Positions 56,901 to 64,000 of a stretch of 64,000 bases of DNA are shown here, piece after piece (the first letter of the stretch is position 1; each line of letters opens with the position of its first letter). Origin of the DNA: Atriophallophorus winterbourni. Taxonomy: Eukaryota; Platyhelminthes; Trematoda; Plagiorchiida; Microphallidae. Under the pieces are notes generated by a model that ran no database searches, had not been told where the DNA came from, and saw only the letters and a list, made by a program, of their open reading frames with translations. Location of the stretch: NCBI GenBank assembly GCA_013407085.1, contig JACCGJ010016169.1, positions 1-64,000 on the forward strand. The letters run 5' to 3'. The translations under genes and the position numbers were made by a program.

Positions 56901-59900
56901 GTTCCTTAAGTATTCCATGAAAAGTCTCGAGATTATCAATTCCGGCCGCAACATGAACATAATCTCCTCTTGAACACAACCAGAATTCAGCGCACCTCCA
57001 CCGAGAAACCGATTAGCGAAATCGACCTGGAACAAGAGATTCAAAAGTACATCACGACAAAAAACCATGTGTACGACAGAGATTGAGTATGCACCTGTAG
57101 AGAATTAGGACCAGCACTTTCAATGGTATCCACTGCGTTGATATAAACCACAAGTTGGTCGAACGACCGAGCACTGAGAGCCCAGTTTGGAACAATGTCC
57201 CCTAAACAGCGGCGCGTGAATGTCACTGTCCCGGATGGCGCTGATTGGGTCACCCGATAAAAATAGTGCAACAGGCAGCGAAGTTTCTCTCGTTTTCGAA
57301 GCACATCATTTCTATAAAGAAGAAGAATTGAAAGCGATGGCAATTTCGAATTGTCTGACATATTTCGATTAGAGTGTAAGAGAAATCAGGCAACTAGTCC
57401 GATAGAACTTAGTTTACAACTAGTAGTAATCCATGCGATCAGAATTTTCGAAACTAAGCACTTCTAACGGACAATACGAATGCAAAATGCTAGTTGCTTC
57501 AGAGATGCTTTGCTAGAGAGCATATGGGCTATATGCTTCAATAGGATGGAAGACCATCGAATATATGATACAAATTCAAGCGAACGAAAACTTAACCAAG
57601 TTTTAGTGTTTATTACGATCGAAAGGCTTTCGTAGCTGGACAAAAACACATCATGTTGTCCGAGATATAAGTAATCGAATATAATGCGTGAAACACCGAA
57701 CGAATAAGCCTTATGTTAACGGTTTGTCGGTAATAAGGGAATAGGATTAGATTTTCGCAATAGGTGACACAAAATTTCGCCCCCATTACCGATAACGTGT
57801 TCTTCTACGTCTCAAGAACAAGATGGATCGTCAGTCAGTAAAAGCTAGTTAAATAAAACAAAAGCCCAAAGCCGAACTACCAATGCCGTACAAGATAACT
57901 GAATGCGCGCGGTTAAGCATTGTTCGTCTGGCTTGTTGTTTTATTGGTGATATCGGGTTACATGGTGAAACAAGTAAAGCTCGAGAGACGCATACGGCAC
58001 AAATTGTCGTGACAGCAATCGCCTCATACACTTGTTTGTGTGACTTGGTTTCAAGGTTGCCCGCCTGTTTCAAACGTTATGTGCAGACAAAATGGCCAAG
58101 GACGGTTTTTATAACTATTCAACCCGTTGTTGATACAGTTACTGAAACTAACATACTGGCTGTGGTCGGAATGCACGTATTGGATCAGCAGATGCTGCAA
58201 CAAACCGCGTTTGAGGCAGATTTGGCTTAGGGCAGCGCTGTGAAAACAGCGATCGCTTGTTTGTGTTTGTGACCTGAAATCACACGCAAAGAAACGAAAG
58301 AAGCTCATAGCTAATATTGCTGAGCAGTTGCACGAAAGTGATGCCCCAGTTGAGCAAAAGCGATCCAGACTGAATACAGCTACTTAGACTACGGCATTAG
58401 AAAACCCAGGCAACATTTCTAGCCACCGGCAAGTCTGGAATTCACATAAAACTATTAAGCACACTGCCCAAGCGATGGTGTTTCTGATTACCGCCTCCAT
58501 AGATGAGACGTGACACGATCCACTCGTAAGGACTGTCTGCTATACTGGGTGGAAAATGCGCCTAGAATGGAAACTGCAGCGAATGTAGGAGTCGTTGGCT
58601 TACAGCTTCGTTGCATTCGTAAGCAGTTGGAAGCTGACTTAACACGAACCAGATTCGTCCAAGCAGCTGATCTCTGACCTTAATAACTTAATAGCTACGA
58701 GGGTTGAATACTTCAGCCAGTACAGTACAGTTACCAACACCTCAATACTGAGGTAAAGTTACCCAGACAATTGATATGCCCTATCAAACTACAAGATTTC
58801 AGGTTTAACAACGGATGAAACACAGTAAATCATGAGGAGGACGGGATTTCCGTTGAATTTATTAAAGCATGTGCGGGCGTAAAAAAAAACTCAACTGCAC
58901 CAAAATTTAGTGGAAAGAGAAAGAGGTTGTCCCGTCAGACTAGGTTATGTGTATCATTCTACCCCTACATGATAAACTGATTTGCTACCGTTAGTAAGCT
59001 GCACGCAGAAACACGTTGGGATCTCATTGCCAATAACCTTTATATCTGTCTAGGGCTGGGCAACCTGGTATGAAAGCACAAGCCGGATCCAAGAAAAGTG
59101 CTGCACAGTCAGACTGCACGTGGGCTAAGATAATGTCATGTTGCCCAGGCAAGTATGTAACCACATGGTTAAGCAAGGGAAGAAGTGCAGTTTAGGGTTG
59201 ATCGTACGTCTAATGATTCACCTCTGCAATACTTTATTGACGTGAGACGTGACCGCTGAAGTCGCAGGATATACCATCTCTGGAGGTGTTCACCTCCACA
59301 CGGATGTGCAATCGCGCAGTACTTCGTGCTGTGCGGCTAACATCGTGCTAAATTGATTGGCCAGAGGTAGTGAGCTGCCTGCTGAAACACGCTGGAGTCT
59401 CACTACCATTTCCTGTTCTTTTTTCTTCCTCATATCTGTCTAGGCCTGGGCGACCTGACAGTATCTTAGTGGACGTGCAGTCTCTGACTGTGCGGCACTT
59501 TGCCTGGATCAGGCTTGTGCTTTCATATCATACCATACCGATATCAACTTATAACCAACGGCGAAGACTCCAGTAGTTTGGCTGCGAGCTAGGAAAGATA
59601 AACCCCGTGCTCGCGAAGCTTCTTTCGACCAGGAACTCGTCCGTATTTGTCGCCGGCGACCAGGCGGTTAAGGGATTACCTGACCGTTAACCGCGACGGA
59701 GGATATAGATGCCCTGGGACTACGTACTGTCTATGGCGTTCGAAAGACGATCCACAGATATCTCTATGTGTATCACTATACTCACACCCATTGCATTGCC
59801 ACAACTGTTCGTACCTGTTAATTAGACTGTGGCCAATCCTTGATCAGCATTCTGAAACATCCGTGGATGTTGAGTGATCGTCACTGTTGACATGCACCTT

Positions 59901-62900
59901 ACGAATCGATCAAGAGCAAGGATGAGTGTGTATTGAACCACGAGCTTGGAATGATGCAGTGTCGAGGTATCTATAGGACTAATTCGAATATTTCAGAATA
60001 ACGCTACAACGGTGGCAAGCTTGAGAAAAATAGACCAATCTAAAATTAAACAAATAAAGACTGAATGCGTGTTGTGATTGAACTATGCCGAGTATATCGC
60101 AAATGTTCACCTCTGTGGAAAGGGTCGTTGTGTAGGAGCGGACATCAATGAGGATAAGTTGATCGAAGGAAACTTTGCGAATTCAGCATGTGGCGCACGG
60201 CTGTTTCGTCGTGGGAAAGTGCAGAAAAACGCATTGGCCAAAAGACTCGCAAGTTGAAGTTGCGTGAAGGTTAGTGACATTTCGGTGCCTTGACGAACGA
60301 CTGGAATCGGCTGAGTAAACAAGAGAGTTTGGGGAAAAGGTTTAGGTTCTGACATAAAAAGTTCGTCAGACTGCTATGTACTGGACAGGAGAGACAGTTG
60401 TGCCAGGTGATCAACTAGATGATACGAGAGACCAATCCCACTGGTTATGAAACGATCGCAGGGCCTAGAGCTGGACAGGGCCAGTTTATATAGAGAACAA
60501 AAAGGAGTGTGCGAAGTAGTCCGTGCAGAGTAAGACAACGCATGTTCGGATAAGGACATTGAGGCGTAAGGTTACAACATGCCGCAGCAAGCAAACGCAC
60601 TGTTCAGATAAGGACATTGCAGAGGTCGCCTCATCCAACACAGATCGATGGTATTATTTTAGATAATGACCATGATTAGGTAGCATTAGGTTCGTCGCGT
60701 TAGTTAGCAGTTTTCCTGGATAGTTTATAGTATGTGAGTTATTACAAACCTACTGAAAGTCTTTTCGGTAAATTGAATAATAAAAGATAAAACCATGACT
60801 CCCAGAATGAAACACCGATAGGTATTTCCCGATAGCTAAGCATATACAGTGTAAAACTGAATATTTAGCCTGATTAGGAAAAATGAAATGAATGTATGGA
60901 TAAAATCACAATCGTGGGTTCAGCGAAAGTGCCGCACAATTCGACAATGTCAGGTTGCTTAGGCCTAGGCGGATATAAAGACAAATGAATGTGATTGTGA
61001 CACTACATTCTGTTTCTGCATGCAACTCAGTACGGGCGGCGAATCAACTTTTCGCGGTGTTACGTGCAGAGTTCAGAAGTACTCTACAACGGCACATCTG
61101 TGGCCCGACCTTGAACAACACGAGTAGCAAGCACTGCATACGCATAAAATGGAAAGACATACAACCATCACCGAGTCAGACAAAAATTACTGCAATTACT
61201 AGTAAGAATGGCTACAAATGCAAGGAAATAGACAGACAGATGGATACAATAAAACAGAAAAAATGATAACTATGATGTAGCTGCCTCGAGGTACTGAGTT
61301 GTGATAAGGTATCTTGAAAAAAAGATGGTGTAACCTTTGTCGCAAATCTATCCACATGCCGACGATTTGCAAAAGACATTCCTATACGAATGTCAGCTTG
61401 AAATAAAACATCACAAGTTCAGCAGATAAACAAACGATAAACATTTAGAATAACAAACGGCATGCAAGAGCGTAAAGCTTGTCTGATTTCGTGCATAGAG
61501 CAACCGCAAAGTGGACGCGAAGACGAGCGTATACGCACGAAATACTTCAAGGAACATCAGCGATGATCGTCCAACAAAAGGCACGAATAAGGCAGCTCGG
61601 AAAACAATCCAGTACATGGGCTACAAGTATTTAATATTATGGTGGTAATTCACTACCAGTGGCAACCTACACAAAACACCGAAAGCGCGAGAAATTGCAG
61701 GAAAAACGTTACATGTGTGGACACGTCATTTTGCTTCATTTATGCGAATTATCCAATTGTGAATGCTCTATGATTACGATCTCAAAAGTGTGCTAAACAA
61801 GCTCATTTGATACTCAACTCACAGGTAATGTCACAAGCAAAAGTTTGCAGAAAAACGAACCTGTGTAAGATACACCGGCAGGTTCAGCGCAAGAGCGCAC
61901 ATGGCGGGTAGGGTGTTGGTGAAAAAACTCTCCTCGGTACCATCTGGTAGCAAATTGTCCGTGAAAATGTTTTTCAGCACACTGAAATTCCACGTGTGTC
62001 GAAAGCGATAATTATAGGAGAGTATGGCTTCCTGTGGAAAATACGAATATCATTTGATAACTAATAGGGATGGTGGAATTCGCTCAAAATACATAGGGGT
62101 CAATTGAAAACAATGATTGCAAACGGCTGAATAGATTTTAGACGGCAAAATCGTAAATATCAAAAGGACACGATATAAAGGAAGACGACTTCAACCGGTG
62201 CCAATGCTAAACCGTCATGCCACAATGATAAAATAATTCATAAACAGATCCTTATAGAATCACAAAGATACAAGATATATACAGCAAGCATATGAACACA
62301 TGGAGGCGCTTACAATCCGACTAGAAAATGCGTCGGATTTAGATATTGAAGGGTAAATAAGGGCGATAGTTTTTTGCAATATTCTCTATATGAAACATCA
62401 TAAGTTTACCGCGTTATTTGTCAAGAACACAATATTAGTTGGAAACCACGGGATGTCTACAACAAGACCTTCAGTAAATAACAGTTAGAATTGAGCGAGT
62501 CAGCAAAGTCGAATCGCATGGATACTCATTAAAGAGACTGTCGCATTTACTTCAAAAAGATCATATTGTCACGCCAAAGTGAGAGACAAGCCATACAGTG
62601 GTTACAAACAGGCTAAATAAGACTAAGCAGGGACATTCAAGATTTTGAATACGGGGTAAATGAATATGTATGTTCACCTGCTTTCTATATGTATGTCACT
62701 ACCAAAGCGATACTGCGGCAAAAGCGAGAATCAAGGTTACAGAGATACCGCAGTTCATTCTTCCGTGGTGTCTGTTACGCACCTACCCAAATAACACTTG
62801 AAATGTTGGCTCAACAGTCAGCAGAGACGACTCATTTAAAGACGCAATAGACTTGAAATAACTACTTCAAGAGTTCAAGTAATTAAACAGATATGGCGAA

Positions 62901-64000
62901 ATTCCTGTCGGATTAATGCAAACTTGCATTTAAACGGCGCGAAACTAATTTAGAATAAACGCACAAAAACTATTTGCTTAAATTGACTTGGACATCCGTC
63001 AGATTCAACTACGAGAAATACGTCAATTGCAAAGGTGAAACGAACAAGCATTTAATCGGGCGCTGCATGATCACCGAGTGCTGGCAAATCTGTAATACAT
63101 GCCTCATATATCACTAATCGAAAGATTATCAGAAGCAGAAAAGTGAGCGAATATGTTGCACAGAAATGAACATAGAAAAATTGATTGATAAGTAAATATA
63201 GTCAAACACCTAGATTTATAAAAAGAAATTTCTTCATATATGTTCACAAATCTTTAAGAGAGAACTGTATGCGATAGTGTATAGAATGTACGTATGTATG
63301 AAATCAAAATATGATCTAGAAAAATTGCCGAACAGTTATTGACTGGATGTAAGCTACGATACAATCAGGTGGCCGGGGCCAATACAGATATGAGAAATGA
63401 AAATGATAGTAGGAATTCAGCGTGTTTTCGCATCAATCTAAATGTCGGTAGAGAATCAATCTAAAACAATGCGATCTGTGGAGCACAAAAGTTTCACACG
63501 ATTGCACAACCATGCAATCTTGTTGCCGAGCAAGGCTAGAAAAGATCGCTTTATACGTATGAAGTCACACTCTAATTTAATTTAGAGTGACTGTATAATC
63601 GGTACAGTTGTGAACTGAATGAAAACTTGCAAATAACGAATCTAAAATTCCTTTAGCACAGAGAAATAAGGATTGATTGATACGAGAAGACATGTAATCT
63701 GGTGGTGGTTTAATCAATTTCATCGATCACGTTTATTCCACTTTTGGAGATCCATGCAGTAAGAAAACAGTCATAGATCAAATAACTATGGTCAGTGAAA
63801 AATGTTTGTCATTGTTGCCGAAAAAGAATACCGTTAGCCAAGAAAATTGTAGAAGAAAACAGAGTTTGATAGGTGAATCTGTGTACGCAAAAGAAAGTTA
63901 TGTATGTGGTTTAAATGAAAATTTTTGAGGCATTACCGATAAAGTAAAATTTAGAAAATATCAAAGTTCCTATGGGACTTAGACTTACAGTGAGATCAGA
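50863..64000 (-). CDS. PARG: Poly(ADP-ribose) glycohydrolase, multi-exon gene (5' end outside the window)
   Basis: PARG is the macrodomain-fold enzyme that removes poly(ADP-ribose) from proteins. Exons in transcript order are 64000-63989 (partial), 62031-61861, 60310-60111, 57311-57095, 57026-56791, 55485-55377, 55245-55137, 51528-51400 and 50963-50863. All phases match, and the eight full exons give 423 codons plus stop. Family landmarks appear in the right order: ANAFFCTFPRRN, VTFTRRCLGD, VDFANRFLGGG, the PARG signature GGG-x7-QEE with the catalytic glutamates, STGYAENFRW, ATGNWGCGAFKG and AYFTFHDQD. The visible part is the catalytic region; the N-terminal regulatory part would lie to the right. 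The introns at 51.5-55.1 and 57.3-63.9 kb are full of SINE-like repeats. Confidence 0.95.
51400..51528 (-). CDS. PARG: PARG exon with YFTFHDQDL
   Basis: Acceptor cccttcatttag, donor G|gtaagt, phase 1/1. LIQMMACLEAEKSMAYFTFH corresponds to the LIQ...VVYFTFGD segment of PARG. Confidence 0.93.
51714..51914 (-). mobile_element. SINE-like repeat, full body
   Basis: Family consensus order: CACGGATGTGCAATCGTGCA head, TGCTAAATTGATTGGCCA, ACACGCTGGAGTCTCACTAC, ATATCTGTCTAGGCCTGGGC, ACCTGACAGTATCTTAGCCC and GGATCAGGCTTGTGCTTTCA tail, about 240 bp in all. This copy is the reverse complement with one internal gap in the tail half. Confidence 0.85.
52190..52535 (+). mobile_element. SINE-like repeat with a tRNA-like promoter head, 3'-truncated
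   Basis: GGTTCGAATCC (52403-52413 region) is a perfect pol III B box, about 60 nt upstream of a CACGGATGTGC family head that runs to 52,530. It is the only copy here showing a B box, which suggests the family is tRNA-derived. The upstream part (52,190-52,340) has a diverged copy at 57.89-58.09 kb. Confidence 0.6.
53138..53377 (+). mobile_element. SINE-like repeat, full-length body
   Basis: Near-complete copy from CACGGATGTGCAATCGTG to GCTTTCATACCATACCATACC, with the tail ending in a short (CATAC) repeat. Confidence 0.9.
54268..54637 (+). repeat. Tandem of three truncated SINE-like units
   Basis: Three tails in a row, each ending GCTTGTG-x-TTTCATAC at 54,404, 54,552 and 54,633, share progressively shorter 5' parts. 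The first begins at GTGCTAAATTGATTGGCCAC and lacks an internal block; the third begins within the GGCGACCTGA region. Confidence 0.85.
54690..54765. repeat. ATGC/TATA-rich microsatellite
   Basis: Interrupted (ATGT)n, (ATGC)n and (AT)n tracts, following directly after the SINE tandem tail. Confidence 0.85.
54766..54925 (-). mobile_element. SINE-like repeat, highly diverged
   Basis: The order CAGATAGAGGAAATGAAAA, GGTAATGAGACT, TCAGTGTGTAGCTC and GTATGGTGTTCGCTGAGC matches the family in reverse at low identity. Confidence 0.5.
55137..55245 (-). CDS. PARG: PARG exon with ATGNWGCGAF
   Basis: Acceptor ctgaaaatggtga read on the - strand as ccattttcag, donor G|gttggt, phase 0 in and phase 1 out. It contains AFCGF and LIATGNWGCGAFKGN. 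Confidence 0.96.
55377..55485 (-). CDS. PARG: PARG exon (DEWGRWDTAVVAMDATHF...)
   Basis: Acceptor ctgacactttag, donor AAG|gtatgg, phase 2 in and phase 0 out. VVAMDATHF parallels the family's IVAIDALHF, and the exon ends ISRELNK as in PARG. Confidence 0.92.
55825..56024 (+). mobile_element. SINE-like repeat split by a nested insertion
   Basis: 55825-55890 carries ATATCTGTCTAGGCCTGGGC to GTGCGGCAC. After about 98 bp the element resumes (GTGCCTGGATCAGGCTTGTG) to 56,024. The insert ends in AGTAGGAGATAGTCGCAC-ACAAGTAAGTA, the RTE-like 3' end of the 36.7-kb family. Confidence 0.75.
55891..55988 (+). mobile_element. RTE-like 3' end fragment nested in a SINE
   Basis: GAAGCCGATTCATCCTCC and AGTAGGAGATAGTCGCAC match the 3' ends at 34.26 and 37.93 kb, followed by an AAGTAAGTA tail. 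The first 45 bp are not recognised. Confidence 0.65.
56370..56570 (-). other. Coding-like fragment in a PARG intron, unidentified
   Basis: - strand frame DGAAIILNKNELDNVDCVIK, then ILVAQAHAVFEWVIKFWKSS and VFDSLNKNYAVYCLK. It is protein-like for about 70 codons and decays downstream. PARG is complete across this intron, so it is not a missing PARG exon. Origin unknown. Confidence 0.3.
56791..57026 (-). CDS. PARG: PARG exon with the GGG-x7-QEE catalytic signature
   Basis: Acceptor ctcttgttccag, donor CG|gtgagt, phase 0 in and phase 2 out. It contains ANRFLGGGALNSGCVQEEIM and later PELIISRLFME and STGYAENFRW. The two glutamates after Q are the catalytic pair by family knowledge. Confidence 0.97.
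57095..57311 (-). CDS. PARG: PARG exon with VTFTRRCLGD
   Basis: Acceptor cttctttatag, donor CAG|gtgcat, phase 2 in and phase 0 out. EKLRCLLHYFYRVTQSAPSG leads into TVTFTRR, as in known PARG proteins. Confidence 0.93.
57888..58095 (+). repeat. Diverged copy of the 52.19-52.34-kb repeat
   Basis: CATGGTGAAACAAGTAAAGC, GAGACGCATACGG and CCTCATACACTTGTTTGTG align with the 52.26-52.34-kb sequence. The B box is not conserved here. Confidence 0.5.
58983..59145. repeat. Head-to-head composite of two SINE-like fragments
   Basis: 58983-59071 reads + from GCTACCGTTAGTAAGCTGC to GGGCTGGGCAACCTG. 59072-59145 is a reverse-complement tail (GTATGAAAGCACAAGCC to GTTGCCCAGGC). Confidence 0.75.
59298..59545 (+). 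mobile_element. SINE-like repeat, full-length body
   Basis: Complete copy from CACGGATGTGCAATCGCGCA to GCTTTCATATCATACCATACC. Confidence 0.9.
60111..60310 (-). CDS. PARG: PARG exon with ANAFFCTFPRRN
   Basis: Acceptor cttgtttactcag, donor AG|gtgaac, phase 0 in and phase 2 out. It starts PIPVVRQG and contains LASLLANAFFCTFPRRNSR, a hallmark PARG motif. Confidence 0.95.
60918..61105 (-). mobile_element. SINE-like repeat, diverged
   Basis: Reverse complement with TGTCAGGTTGCTTAGGCCTA, CTGCATGCAACTCAGTACG and GCACATCTGTGG at family positions. Confidence 0.7.
61861..62031 (-). CDS. PARG: PARG exon (EAILSYNYRFRHTWNF...)
   Basis: Acceptor ttttccacag, 57 codons in phase 0/0, donor CAG|gttcgt. It matches the helical segment preceding the PARG macrodomain (DAI-x-x-YN, W-x-F, then LP-x-M). 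Confidence 0.88.
63298..63513 (-). mobile_element. SINE-like repeat, diverged
   Basis: Reverse complement with TACAGATATGAGAAATGAAA, ATTCAGCGTGTTTTCGCAT and CACACGATTGCACAACCATG at family positions. Confidence 0.65.
63989..64000 (-). CDS. PARG: PARG partial exon at the window edge
   Basis: Four codons (SDLT) run off the right edge and end at a strong donor (ACT|gtaagt) in phase 0, which is what the next exon requires. The position fits the residues just before the DAIL/EAIL motif of PARG. Confidence 0.5.

Noticed and set aside
57849..58308. Overlapping open frames on both strands at 57.85-58.3 kb
   Set aside because: The region is a repeat copy related to 52.2 kb; the peptides of the two copies do not align in a common frame.

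Overview
This window looks like intron-rich, repeat-laden DNA from a parasitic flatworm, most likely a trematode and perhaps a schistosome relative. The evidence is the standard genetic code, AT-rich introns, very short exons, and many decayed RTE-like, CR1-like and Penelope-like retroelements. The species assignment is inference. No bacterial-style operon, rRNA, intact tRNA gene or CRISPR array was seen.

Two host genes can be read through their splice sites, and they converge tail to tail. On the + strand, a class I 3',5'-cyclic-nucleotide phosphodiesterase runs from at least 19,163 to its stop at 50,219. Its catalytic domain is spread over exons between 42,979 and 50,219. Upstream is a chain of very small exons of 18, 27, 27, 36, 27, 36 and 39 nt, all entering and leaving in phase 2, which feeds in frame into the catalytic exons. 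On the - strand, poly(ADP-ribose) glycohydrolase (PARG) runs from the right edge of the window to its stop at 50,863. Eight complete exons and the end of a ninth are visible. Only 643 nt separate the two stop codons. The PDE would set cyclic-nucleotide levels and PARG would degrade poly(ADP-ribose). No functional link between them is implied beyond position.

The rest is mostly mobile-element wreckage. The left part (1-37 kb) holds CR1-like reverse transcriptase fragments (1.1-2.2 and 21.2-22.5 kb), RTE-like fragments (2.2, 6.7, 10.4, 19.8-21.1, 28.3-30.0, 34.3 and 36.7-38.0 kb), Penelope-like pieces with RT and GIY-YIG regions (11.8, 31.7-33.2 and 36.3 kb), a fold-back element built of about 15-nt subrepeats (17.9-18.8 kb) and a long-armed inverted repeat (9.1-9.4 kb). 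The right part (51-64 kb, PARG introns) is instead crowded with copies of one SINE-like repeat that I did not see in the first 50 kb.

The most unusual signals are (1) the run of symmetric microexons in the phosphodiesterase gene and (2) several hammerhead-ribozyme motifs. Two complete, oppositely oriented hammerheads lie at 12.7 and 13.0 kb. One more lies at 42.27 kb, with decayed relatives at 28.16, 39.81 and possibly 31.75 kb. All complete ones share a palindromic ACCGGU or near-palindromic stem III and a GUC cleavage triplet, and sit in sequences that resemble Penelope-type terminal repeats. All gene models come from reading splice signals by eye and have no transcript support.
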